DNA from: Christensenella sp. UBA7102 | GTDB lineage: Bacteria; Bacillota; Clostridia; Christensenellales; UBA1750 | NCBI GenBank assembly: GCA_002492415.1 | Contig: DKYK01000056.1 | Coordinates: 20,104-32,781 of the forward strand | Reading direction: 5' to 3' | Length of the DNA stretch: 12,678 nt | Shown here: one piece after another, positions 1 to 6,276 of the stretch | How the letters are laid out: every line of letters starts with the position of its first letter | Numbering within the stretch: the stretch's first letter is position 1 | Program-made: the position numbers and the translations under genes | Notes under the pieces: model-generated | What the model was told of the DNA's origin: nothing | The model's input: the letters and a program-made list of their open reading frames with translations, nothing else | The model's database searches: none

Positions 1-398
1 ACCTTCTTGCCGTTGACGGTGATGTGACCGTGACGGACGAACTGACGGGCCTGCGCTCTGGAGGAGGCCAGACCCAGACGGTAGACGACATTGTCCAGAC
101 GGCGCTCCAGCAGGATCAGCAGGTTGTCACCGGTGATGCCCTTGATGCGGTCTGCGGTTTCAAAGGTGCGGCGGAACTGCGTCTCCAGCACGCCGTAGGT
201 GCGGCGGACCTTCTGCTTCTCACGCAGCTGCATGCCGTATTCGCTCATCTTCTTGGCCCTCGCCTGACCATGCTGGCCGGGAGGGGTGGGGCGCTTGGAA
301 ATGGCGCACTTTGCGGAATAGCAGCGGTCGCCCTTGAGGAAGAGCTTAGTGCCCTCGCGTCTGCACAGGCGGCAAACAGAACCAGTATAACGTGCCAT
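1..398 (-). CDS. rpsD: Small-subunit ribosomal protein S4, C-terminus cut by window edge
   Basis: S4 binds 16S rRNA early in assembly of the 30S body and helps form the mRNA entry site. The frame starts at ATG 398 (MARYTGSVCRLCRREG) after an AGGAGG site and runs off the left edge after 132 codons, so roughly the last third of a usual ~200-residue protein is missing. Cysteines at 9, 12, 26 and 31 form the C-x2-C-x13-C-x4-C zinc site seen in Thermus-type S4. The S4 RNA-binding domain begins near residue 90 (ERRLDNVVYRLG, then ARQFVRHGHITVNGKK). It lies 21 bases after rpsK. In well-studied bacteria S4 is also a translational repressor of its own operon; whether that holds here is not shown. rpoA and rplQ would be expected beyond the edge. 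Confidence 0.97.
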   Translation of the reverse strand, partial: MARYTGSVCRLCRREGTKLFLKGDRCYSAKCAISKRPTPPGQHGQARAKKMSEYGMQLREKQKVRRTYGVLETQFRRTFETADRIKGITGDNLLILLERRLDNVVYRLGLASSRAQARQFVRHGHITVNGKK

Positions 399-419
399 GG
401 CTTATCTTTACCTCCTGTA

Positions 420-824
420 TTAAACTCTTCTGCGCTTGGGGGGACGGCATCCGTTGTGCGGAATGGGGGTGACGTCCTTGATCATGGAAACCTCCAGGCC
501 GGCAGCCTGCAGCGAGCGGATCGCCGCCTCGCGTCCGGAACCGGGGCCCTTGACGTACACTTCGACGGTCTTGAGGCCATGCTCCATGGCAGCCTTGGCG
601 GCCGTCTCGGCAGCCATCTGCGCCGCAAAGGGCGTGGACTTCTTGCTGCCGCGGAAGCCCAGGCCGCCCGCGCTGGCCCAGGACAGGGCGTTGCCGGCGG
701 TATCGGTGATGGTAACGATGGTATTGTTGAAGGACGAAGCGATATGCGCGGCGCCGCGCTCGACGTTCTTGCGCTCCTTGCGTCTGCGAACCACACGCTT
801 GGTCACTTTAGTGGTCTTCGCCAT
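420..824 (-). CDS. rpsK: Small-subunit ribosomal protein S11
   Basis: S11 is a platform protein of the 30S subunit that contacts 16S rRNA near the E site. The 134-residue product has the full family pattern: a basic N-terminus (KRVVRRRKERKNVERG), the central SFNNTIVTITD strand, GFRGSKKSTPFAAQ, and the C-terminal tail HNGCRPPKRRRV. The Asn-Gly pair at 124-125 is the site that is an isoaspartate in E. coli S11. The ATG at 824 follows a GGAGG site and lies 26 bases after rpsM. Length and motifs are normal, so the call is secure. Confidence 0.98.
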   Translation of the reverse strand: MAKTTKVTKRVVRRRKERKNVERGAAHIASSFNNTIVTITDTAGNALSWASAGGLGFRGSKKSTPFAAQMAAETAAKAAMEHGLKTVEVYVKGPGSGREAAIRSLQAAGLEVSMIKDVTPIPHNGCRPPKRRRV

Positions 825-850
825 GATGTTCCCTCCTATCGTTCAGGCTC

Positions 851-1225
851 TTACTTGGCCTTTTTCTTGCCCGCGACCTGCTTCTTGGGGCCCTTGCGGG
901 TACGCGCGTTCTGCTTGGTGGACTGTCCGCGCACGGGCAGGCCACGGCGATGACGAACGCCGCGGTAGCAGCCGATCTCGACAAGACGCTTGATATTGAG
1001 AGAAACCTCGCGGCGGAGATCGCCCTCCACCTTCAGGTTGTGTTCGATATAATCCCTAAGCTGCGCCACTTCGGTTTCGCTCAGATCCTTGATGCGGGTA
1101 TCCGGGTTGATGCCGGTTTCCGCAAGGATCTTGTCGGCAGTGGTTCTGCCGATGCCAAAGATGTAGGTCAGTCCGATTTCGACGCGCTTTTCTCTGGGCA
1201 GGTCAACACCCGCTATACGTGCCAT
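851..1225 (-). CDS. rpsM: Small-subunit ribosomal protein S13
   Basis: S13 sits in the head of the 30S subunit, touches the P-site tRNA through its tail and bridges to L5 in the 50S. The 124-residue product opens with MARIAGVDLPREKRVEIGL, carries the helix-two-turn-helix segment IFGIGRTTA (22-30), and has the basic tail GQSTKQNARTRKGP (100-113). Ser102 and Gln105 replace the more usual Arg and Thr of GQRTKTNARTRKGP. The ATG at 1225 is preceded by GGAGGT ten bases upstream. It is the only gene in the window with a long upstream gap (125 bases), and in E. coli this same gene opens the alpha operon and carries its S4-controlled leader, so local control is plausible but unproven. Confidence 0.98.
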   Translation of the reverse strand: MARIAGVDLPREKRVEIGLTYIFGIGRTTADKILAETGINPDTRIKDLSETEVAQLRDYIEHNLKVEGDLRREVSLNIKRLVEIGCYRGVRHRRGLPVRGQSTKQNARTRKGPKKQVAGKKKAK

Positions 1226-1350
1226 TGTGCCTCAACACCTCCGTGTTTTAGTAGGTCAATTGTTGTGATTTGGTATATCCTATCAAAATCACGCAGTTCA
1301 CAGGAATTCTCCCGTGCAGCCGCACTACGCAATCAGATAAAGCGGTACTC
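1226..1350 (-). promoter_or_regulatory. rpmJ-rpsM intergenic region with inverted repeat and possible promoter
   Basis: This is the longest non-coding stretch in the window; other gaps are 31 bases or less. It contains a perfect 7-base inverted repeat, GTGATTT at 1265-1271 and AAATCAC at 1286-1292, with a 14-base spacer. On the coding strand the spacer reads TGATAGGATATACC and includes TGATAGGAT (1285-1277), which fits an extended -10 element (TGnTAnnnT), but I see no good -35 box 17 bases upstream. There is no T-run after the repeat, so it does not look like an intrinsic terminator. It could be an internal promoter, an operator or a leader structure for rpsM. Confidence 0.35.
1234..1247 (-). 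promoter_or_regulatory. rpsM ribosome binding site inside a small hairpin
   Basis: On the coding strand the sequence reads AACAC-GGAG-GTGTT. The five-base arms are perfectly complementary and most of the Shine-Dalgarno GGAGGT lies in the four-base loop. The ATG of rpsM follows ten bases after the GGAGGT. The Shine-Dalgarno is clear. A functional role of the hairpin is inference, since a 5-bp stem with three A-U pairs is weak. Confidence 0.5.
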
Positions 1351-1464
1351 TTAGCCCTGACGCTGCTTGTGCTTCGGATTCTCGCAAATGACCATGACGC
1401 GGCCCTTGCGCTTGATGATCTTGCACTTTTCGCACATCGGCTTTACAGACGGTCTAACTTTCAT
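1351..1464 (-). CDS. rpmJ: Large-subunit ribosomal protein L36, zinc-binding form
   Basis: L36 is the smallest 50S protein and stabilises 23S rRNA near the peptidyl transferase side. The 37-residue product begins MKVRPSVKPMCEKCKIIKRK and ends in KHKQRQG, the standard family sequence. Cys11, Cys14, Cys27 and His32 make the zinc site of the C+ form. The ATG at 1464 follows GGAGG with a nine-base spacer, and the stop is TAA at 1353-1351. It lies 28 bases after infA, its usual partner. Many Bacillota keep a zinc-free L36 copy elsewhere; that cannot be seen here. Confidence 0.97.
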   Translation of the reverse strand: MKVRPSVKPMCEKCKIIKRKGRVMVICENPKHKQRQG

Positions 1465-1492
1465 GTTTGTTTCCTCCGTTGCTTTGATTGTG

Positions 1493-1714
1493 TTACGCCT
1501 TGCCGCGCCAGGTGATCCTTCCCCTGGTCAGGTCATAGGGCGAGAGCTCTATGGTTACTTTATCACCCGGAAGGATCCGGATGAAGTTCATCCTAAGCTT
1601 GCCGGATATATGCGCGAGGATCTTATGGCCGTTGGGCAGCTCCACCTGGAACATGGCGTTCGGGTAGGCCTCCGTGACCGTGCCTTCGACTTCGATGACA
1701 TCCTGCTTAGACAC
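1493..1714 (-). CDS. infA: Translation initiation factor IF-1
   Basis: IF-1 binds the A site of the 30S subunit during initiation and assists IF-2 and IF-3. The product is a single OB-fold (S1-like) domain with the hallmark strings DVIEVEGTVTEAYPNAMF, LAHISGKLRMNFIRILPGD and VTIELSPYDLTRGRI. I place the start at GTG 1714, giving 73 residues (MSKQDVIEVEG), because AGGAGGT ends nine bases upstream and the length then matches the 72-residue family norm. The longer frame from TTG 1735 would translate the ribosome binding site itself. It lies 27 bases after the KOW-domain gene and 28 before rpmJ, as in other Bacillota. Confidence 0.97.
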   Translation of the reverse strand: MSKQDVIEVEGTVTEAYPNAMFQVELPNGHKILAHISGKLRMNFIRILPGDKVTIELSPYDLTRGRITWRGKA

Positions 1715-1741
1715 TGATGCTAAACCTCCTTGCAAGGCGCT

Positions 1742-2023
1742 TTACAATCCTTGATCCCTTAAGGACGCCAGAGCCTTGCGCAGCTCGGAATCATAGATTC
1801 TTTGCCCGCAGGTTAGCTTTTCCTTAAGACTGGAAAAATATTCCTGCTTTGGAATTAGGTGCTTGATTTTCTTCTTCTTCGGCCGGTCGATGCGCCGAAG
1901 GCCGCCGTCGGCGATGAGCACGTAGCTTTCATCCACAATGCCCACCACGACGAAATCCCGTCCGGCGTCGCGCCCCTGCGTCGACTGGACAACCTGCCCA
2001 AGCGTGTACTCGTTCAGGCTCAT
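1742..2023 (-). CDS. Small KOW-domain RNA-binding protein (L14e/L6e/L27e-like)
   Basis: This 93-residue protein is not one of the universal ribosomal proteins. It has one KOW-like segment near residues 9-36 (GQVVQSTQGRDAGRDFVVVG, then IVDESYVLIADGG), a Lys-rich patch RPKKKKIKHL (47-56), and a charged C-terminus. KOW proteins related to archaeal and eukaryotic L14e are known between map and infA in many Clostridia, and nucleic-acid binding is the general inference; the exact role is not established to my knowledge. The ATG at 2023 overlaps the map stop by four bases (ATGA) and has a GGGGGAGG site, so it is probably translationally coupled to map. The context suggests a ribosome or translation role. 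Confidence 0.85.
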   Translation of the reverse strand: MSLNEYTLGQVVQSTQGRDAGRDFVVVGIVDESYVLIADGGLRRIDRPKKKKIKHLIPKQEYFSSLKEKLTCGQRIYDSELRKALASLRDQGL

Positions 2024-2796
2024 ACGTCCTCCCCCTCAAAGCCGTCTGGCATGGTGAGGATCAGCGGAGCGCCCGACGCGGTAATGGCCAAAGTGTTCTC
2101 ATAGTGCGCACTTAGGGAGTGATCGCGCGTGAGGAACGCCCAATCGTCCGCGGCGATATAGACCTTGTAGTCCCCCGCCGTGATCATGGGCTCCACCGCG
2201 ATACACAGCCCTTGACGAAGCCGCAGGCCATGGCCCGCGCGCCCGAAGTTTGGCACCTCGGGGTCTTCGTGCATTTCCTTGCCGATTCCGTGGCCGCACA
2301 GGCTGCGCACAACTCCATACCCATGTCCCTCAACGCAAGTTTGAATGGCGTTTGATATGTCTCCTATGCGGTTTCCGGCCAGCGCCTGCTCCAGACCCTT
2401 GCCAAAGGCTTCCTTTGCCGCGTCGATCAGGCTTTGCGCTTCGGCGCTGATCCTCCCGACGGGGAAGGTCCTTGCCGCGTCCACCTGATAGCCGTCCAGC
2501 AGCACGGTGCAGTCGATGGAAATGATCTGTCCCTCTTTGAGCACGACCTTGTCCGAGGGGATGCCGTGAACCACCATGTCGTCGGGCGACGCGCAGATGG
2601 AGCCGGGGAAGCCCTCATAACCCTTCTCGGAGGGGATGGCGCCGTAGGATCGAATGACGCGCTCGGCTATGCCGTCCAGTTCCAGCGTGGTCACGCCGGG
2701 ACGGACGGCGGCCTTTACGGCCTTGAGGGCTTCGTAGAGCACGACGCCCGCTGCGCGCATTTTTTCGATCTCGGCTGGTGTTTTATACGTAATCAT
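2020..2796 (-). CDS. map: Methionine aminopeptidase type I
   Basis: This cytosolic metalloenzyme removes the initiator methionine from new proteins as they leave the ribosome. From the chosen start the protein has 258 residues with the complete pita-bread ligand set: His77 (MVVHGIP), Asp95 (SIDCT), Asp106 (YQVDAART), His169 (GHGIG), His176 (EMHEDP, next to the ligand shell), Glu202 (AVEPM) and Glu233 (HYENT). There is no N-terminal zinc-finger extension and no type II insertion. I chose ATG 2796 (MITYKTPAEIEKMR) because it overlaps the adk stop as ATGA; the GTG at 2805 would add only three residues. No strong ribosome binding site precedes it, which fits coupling to adk. Confidence 0.97.
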   Translation of the reverse strand: MITYKTPAEIEKMRAAGVVLYEALKAVKAAVRPGVTTLELDGIAERVIRSYGAIPSEKGYEGFPGSICASPDDMVVHGIPSDKVVLKEGQIISIDCTVLLDGYQVDAARTFPVGRISAEAQSLIDAAKEAFGKGLEQALAGNRIGDISNAIQTCVEGHGYGVVRSLCGHGIGKEMHEDPEVPNFGRAGHGLRLRQGLCIAVEPMITAGDYKVYIAADDWAFLTRDHSLSAHYENTLAITASGAPLILTMPDGFEGEDV

Positions 2797-3416
2797 TCGT
2801 TGCACCCAAGCGCGGCCAGTATGGCCTTGGTCACCTCTTGGAGAGGCTTGGCGCCGTCAACATTGGTCAGCAGGCCCTTGCGGGCGTAGTACTCGATCAG
2901 AGGCTTGGTCTGCTGCTCGTAGACCACCAGGCGGTTTTCGACGGATTCGGGCGCGTCGTCCTTCCTCTGGGTCAGCTCGCCGCCGCACTTGACGCACTTG
3001 TCCTCGCCGCGGTCGATGTGGGTGGTGTAGCCGCACGCGGCGCAGACCCTGCGCCCGCTCAGACGATGGATCAGCAGCTCGCGCGGCACCTCCAGGTTGA
3101 TCACGGCGTCGATTGTCTCGAAGGAATCCAGCGCCTCTGCCTGGGGCACCGTGCGCGGAAAGCCGTCGAGCAGATAACCGCCCGCGCAGTCCGCCTCCGC
3201 AAGCCGCTCACGCACAATGCGCACCACGACATCGTCGGGCACCAGCGCGCCCTTTTCGATGTAACTCTGCGCCTCCAGACCCGTGGGGGTCTTTTCGCGG
3301 ATGGCACGGCGGAGGATCTCCCCGGTGCTGATCTGCGGAATGGAGAGCTTGGCGATGATGTGCTCAGCCTGCGTACCTTTGCCGGCACCGGGAGGGCCTA
3401 AGAACACGATCTTCAT
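2793..3416 (-). CDS. adk: Adenylate kinase, zinc-LID form
   Basis: This enzyme interconverts ATP plus AMP with two ADP in the cytosol. The P-loop GPPGAGKGT is at 7-15, the AMP-site motif YLLDGFPRTVPQA at 81-93, and the LID carries Cys125, Cys128, Cys141 and Cys144 (CAAC and CVKC), a structural zinc site common in Bacillota. The RKDD string at 151-154 and Arg162 match the catalytic arginine region. At 207 residues it is slightly shorter than the usual 214-217, with no motif lost. The ATG at 3416 has AGGAGG upstream, and the Shine-Dalgarno lies in the loop of a possible ATAAG/CTTAT stem (3417-3433). It lies 31 bases after secY, as in most Bacillota. Confidence 0.98.
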   Translation of the reverse strand: MKIVFLGPPGAGKGTQAEHIIAKLSIPQISTGEILRRAIREKTPTGLEAQSYIEKGALVPDDVVVRIVRERLAEADCAGGYLLDGFPRTVPQAEALDSFETIDAVINLEVPRELLIHRLSGRRVCAACGYTTHIDRGEDKCVKCGGELTQRKDDAPESVENRLVVYEQQTKPLIEYYARKGLLTNVDGAKPLQEVTKAILAALGCNE

Positions 3417-3447
3417 ATAAGCTTCCTCCTTATGTCATGGCAGGGAC

Positions 3448-4716
3448 TCACTTCATGAAGCCCTTGTAGTGGCGCATCATCATCTGCGCTTCCAGCTGCT
3501 GGGTCGTCTCCAGGGCCACGGACACCACAATCAGGATACCGGAGGCGGTAAAGGGCGCTCTGACGCCCGCAATCGCCAGGATCGCAGAGGGGATGACCGC
3601 AATGACCGCAAGGAAGATGGCGCCAAAGAGCGTGATGCGGTTGGAGATGCGCGTCAGGTAATCAGCAGTGGGCTTGCCCGGACGGATGCCGGGGATGAAG
3701 CCGCCGTTCTGCTGCAGATTCTTGCTCATTTCAACGGGGTTGAAGGAGATCATGGTGTAGAAGTAGGTAAAGCCCAGGATCAGCAGCGCGTACACAACCA
3801 TGTACAGCCAGCTGGAGGCGGAGAACCACTTCGCATACCACAGAGCAAAGCCGCTCGTCGGCCAGAACTGGGCGATCAGGCCCGGGAACTGGATGATGGA
3901 GATGGCGAAGATCAGCGGCATGACGCCGGAGGAGTTCACCTTGAGCGGGATGTACGTGGACTGACCGCCGTACATCTTGCGGCCCACCATGCGCTTGGCG
4001 TACTGCACAGGGATCCTGCGCTGGCCGCCATCGACGAACACAATGCCCACCACCAGCACCAGGATGCCGACGATGACCAGGGGAATGAGCCAGGCGGTCA
4101 TGGGTTTGGCTATGACCGACTGGATACCAGTATAAACCTCTCCGGGGAAGCTGGCAATAATACCTACAAAGATTAACAGAGAAATACCATTGCCCACGCC
4201 GTTTTCCGTGATGTGCTCGCCGATCCACATGGTCAGCGCGGTGCCGGCCGCAAGGGACAGGAACACGAGCAGGTAGTCCAGGAAATTGGCGTCCGCGCCC
4301 CGATACATGGCTCCGGAGCCCAGGCCCACGATGATGCCGATGGCCATGATGCAGCCCAGCGCGATGGTGACCACGCGGGTGATCTGCGCGATCTTCTTAC
4401 GGCCCTCCTCGCCCTCCTTCTGCAGGCGCTCCAGCGTGGGAATGGCCACGCACAGCAGCTGCATGATGATGGACGAGGTGATGTAGGGCGAGATGCCCAT
4501 CGCAAAGATCGTGAAATTGGAGAAGTTCTGGCCATTGATGAAATCGAGCATGCCCAGCAGGGAGATGTTGTTCACCTGCTGGGAGATGTACTCGACGTTG
4601 ACGCCGGGGATCGGGATGATCGAGCCGACGCGGTAAATCAGGAGCATGATCAACGTGTAGATGATCTTCTTGCGGAGATCCTCCACCTTCCAGGCATTGC
4701 GGAAAGTTTCAAGCAC
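3448..4716 (-). CDS. secY: Protein translocase channel subunit SecY
   Basis: SecY is the membrane pore of the SecYEG translocon, through which proteins are exported or inserted. The 422-residue product shows ten hydrophobic segments, near residues 18-38, 65-90, 113-135, 147-167, 176-197, 209-229, 263-285, 305-325, 361-383 and 391-408. Conserved marks include FAMGISPYITSSIIMQLL (71-88), GNGISLLIF (175-183), GGQSTYIPLKVN (250-261) and the SecA/ribosome-contact loop GGFIPGIRPGKPT (338-350). The start is a GTG at 4716, one base after the rplO stop; the AGAGGTGATC ribosome binding site lies within the last codons of rplO, so the two are likely translationally coupled. Confidence 0.98.
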   Translation of the reverse strand: MLETFRNAWKVEDLRKKIIYTLIMLLIYRVGSIIPIPGVNVEYISQQVNNISLLGMLDFINGQNFSNFTIFAMGISPYITSSIIMQLLCVAIPTLERLQKEGEEGRKKIAQITRVVTIALGCIMAIGIIVGLGSGAMYRGADANFLDYLLVFLSLAAGTALTMWIGEHITENGVGNGISLLIFVGIIASFPGEVYTGIQSVIAKPMTAWLIPLVIVGILVLVVGIVFVDGGQRRIPVQYAKRMVGRKMYGGQSTYIPLKVNSSGVMPLIFAISIIQFPGLIAQFWPTSGFALWYAKWFSASSWLYMVVYALLILGFTYFYTMISFNPVEMSKNLQQNGGFIPGIRPGKPTADYLTRISNRITLFGAIFLAVIAVIPSAILAIAGVRAPFTASGILIVVSVALETTQQLEAQMMMRHYKGFMK

Positions 4717-4717
4717 G

Positions 4718-5158
4718 TTAGATCACCTCTGCTTTCCCACCATTTGCCTCGATCTTTTCCTTCGCGGTCGCGGAGAACTTAGCCGCTTTGACCGTCAGGT
4801 TCTTGCTCAGCTCGCCATTGCCCAGGACCTTTACGCCGTCCTTGACGTTCTTGACGATGCCGGCGTTCTTCAGCGCGGTGGCGTCCACCACGGCGCCTGC
4901 CTCAAAGCCTTCCAGGTCCGCCAGGTTGATGATGGCGTACTGCTTGGCGTAGATGTTGGTAAAGCCGCGCTTGGGAATGCGGCGAACCAGCTTCATCTGG
5001 CCGCCCTCAAAGCCCTGCGCCTTGCCGCCGCCGGAACGGGCCTTGGAACCCTTGTGGCCCTTGCCGGAAGTCTTGCCCAGGCCGGAGCCCACGCCGCGGC
5101 CCAGTCTCTTGGGAGCGGTGGTGGCGCCGGCTGCGGGAGAAATCTCGTGGAGCTTCAT
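4718..5158 (-). CDS. rplO: Large-subunit ribosomal protein L15
   Basis: L15 is a late-assembly 50S protein whose long N-terminal arm threads into 23S rRNA. The 146-residue product has the typical Gly/Lys-rich arm (KRLGRGVGSGLGKTSGKGHK from residue 17, then GGGKAQGFEGGQ), followed by the RRIPKRGF motif and the compact C-terminal domain. The ATG at 5158 follows GGAGG and lies 14 bases after rpmD. Its last codons carry the ribosome binding site used by secY. Length and order are standard for the spc operon. Confidence 0.98.
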   Translation of the reverse strand: MKLHEISPAAGATTAPKRLGRGVGSGLGKTSGKGHKGSKARSGGGKAQGFEGGQMKLVRRIPKRGFTNIYAKQYAIINLADLEGFEAGAVVDATALKNAGIVKNVKDGVKVLGNGELSKNLTVKAAKFSATAKEKIEANGGKAEVI

Positions 5159-5172
5159 AGCGTACCTCCTAC

Positions 5173-5355
5173 TTATTCAGCGATTTCTTCAACAGAAACC
5201 ATGTGCTTGACCGTGAAGATCATGCCGCGGATCGCGGGATTGTCGGGCTGAATGACGGAGGAACGGATCTTCTTGAGACCCAGGGCCTCAATGGTCGCGA
5301 TCTGGTTCTTCTTGCAGGCGATGGTGCTCTTATTCAGCGTAATCTTAAGCTTCAT
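5173..5355 (-). CDS. rpmD: Large-subunit ribosomal protein L30
   Basis: L30 is a small bacterial 50S protein near the 5S rRNA side of the subunit. The product matches the family: MKLKITLNKSTIACKKNQ, then the ALGLKKIRSSVI segment, then GMIFTVKHMVSVEEI. I place the start at ATG 5355, giving 60 residues, since AGGAGGG lies nine bases upstream. The in-frame TTG at 5361 would sit only three bases after that site and is unlikely. It lies 16 bases after rpsE and 14 before rplO. Not all bacteria have L30, but this is its standard place. Confidence 0.97.
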   Translation of the reverse strand: MKLKITLNKSTIACKKNQIATIEALGLKKIRSSVIQPDNPAIRGMIFTVKHMVSVEEIAE

Positions 5356-5371
5356 TTTCAAACACCCTCCT

Positions 5372-5875
5372 TTAGCCCAACAGCTCTTCGACGGACTTGC
5401 CGCGCAGGCGCGCGACTTCCTCGATGGTCTTCAGCTGGCTCAGTCCATCCACAGTCGCCTTGACGACGTTGATGGGGTTGTTGGTGCCGTAAGACTTGGT
5501 GACGATATCCTTGATGCCGGCCTGCTCGATAACCGCGCGGGCGGGACCGCCGGCGATCACGCCGGAGCCCTCGGGCGCGGGCATCAGCACCACCTTGCCG
5601 GTGCCATACTTGCCGATGACCTCGTGAGGAATGCTGGTGCCGACGATCGGCACGGTGACCAGATGCTTCTTGGCATCCTCGACCGCCTTGCGGATGGCCT
5701 CGGGGATTTCAACCGCCTTGCCCATGCCGTAACCGACGCGGCCCTTCTCATCACCGATGACGACCAACGCGCTAAAGCGCATGTTGCGGCCGCCCTTGAC
5801 GGTCTTGCTCACGCGGTTGACAGCTACGAGTTTTTCCTTAAATTCGCTCTCCTCGCGATGATTAAAGCGCTGCAT
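5372..5875 (-). CDS. rpsE: Small-subunit ribosomal protein S5
   Basis: S5 contributes to decoding accuracy and the mRNA entry channel of the 30S subunit. The 167-residue product has the double-stranded-RNA-binding-like N-domain with the loop VSKTVKGGRNMRFSALVVIG (22-41), where spectinomycin-resistance changes are known in other species; the loop looks intact here. The GMGKAVEIPEAIRKAVEDAK stretch and the C-terminal AGGPARAVIEQAGI and GTNNPINVVKATVDGL segments are all typical. The ATG at 5875 follows a GGAGGG site and lies 18 bases after rplR. Confidence 0.98.
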   Translation of the reverse strand: MQRFNHREESEFKEKLVAVNRVSKTVKGGRNMRFSALVVIGDEKGRVGYGMGKAVEIPEAIRKAVEDAKKHLVTVPIVGTSIPHEVIGKYGTGKVVLMPAPEGSGVIAGGPARAVIEQAGIKDIVTKSYGTNNPINVVKATVDGLSQLKTIEEVARLRGKSVEELLG

Positions 5876-5893
5876 CCTTTTCCCTCCTTACGT

Positions 5894-6262
5894 TTAGAAA
5901 TCCAAGCCAGCCTCACGAGCGGCTGCGGCGACCTGCGCCACGCGACCGGTGTAGATGTAACCACCGCGGTCGAAAACCACTTCCTTGATGCCGGCAGCCA
6001 GGGCGCGCTCGGCGGCAAGCTTGCCCACCAGCGCGGCCGCACCCTTTTTGTCCACGGTCTCAAGCTGCGGCTGGAGATCCTTGTCCAGGGTGGAGGCCTG
6101 ACAGAGCGTCATGCCCTTGGTATCGTCGATTACCTGAACGTAAATGTTCTTGTTGCTGCGGTACACGCAGAAGCGCGGACGCTCTGCAGTGCCGGAGATC
6201 TTCTTGCGGACGCGCTCGTGACGAATCCTGCGAATTTCGTTTTTGTCCCTCTTCTGGATCAC
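5894..6262 (-). CDS. rplR: Large-subunit ribosomal protein L18
   Basis: L18 binds 5S rRNA and docks it on the central protuberance of the 50S with L5. The 122-residue product has the basic N-terminus (RRIRHERVRKKISGTAERPR) and the conserved SNKNIYVQVIDD, QASTLDKDL and EVVFDRGGYIYTGRV strings, ending AAAREAGLDF. The start is a GTG at 6262, with a weaker AGGGGTGAG ribosome binding site; no in-frame ATG would keep the basic N-terminus. It lies 14 bases after rplF, so reinitiation or coupling may help its translation. Confidence 0.97.
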   Translation of the reverse strand: MIQKRDKNEIRRIRHERVRKKISGTAERPRFCVYRSNKNIYVQVIDDTKGMTLCQASTLDKDLQPQLETVDKKGAAALVGKLAAERALAAGIKEVVFDRGGYIYTGRVAQVAAAAREAGLDF

Positions 6263-6276
6263 TTGCGCTCACCCCT

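Noticed and set aside
24..953. A 309-codon plus-strand open frame opposite rpsD, rpsK and rpsM.
   Set aside because: Same reasoning: it crosses three conserved minus-strand genes and their ribosome binding sites.
1265..1292. The inverted repeat after rpmJ as an intrinsic terminator.
   Set aside because: No run of T follows the repeat on the coding strand and the stem is AT-rich, so it does not fit a rho-independent terminator.
1715..1735. An upstream TTG start for infA adding seven residues.
   Set aside because: The added codons contain the AGGAGGT ribosome binding site, and IF-1 is about 72 residues long.
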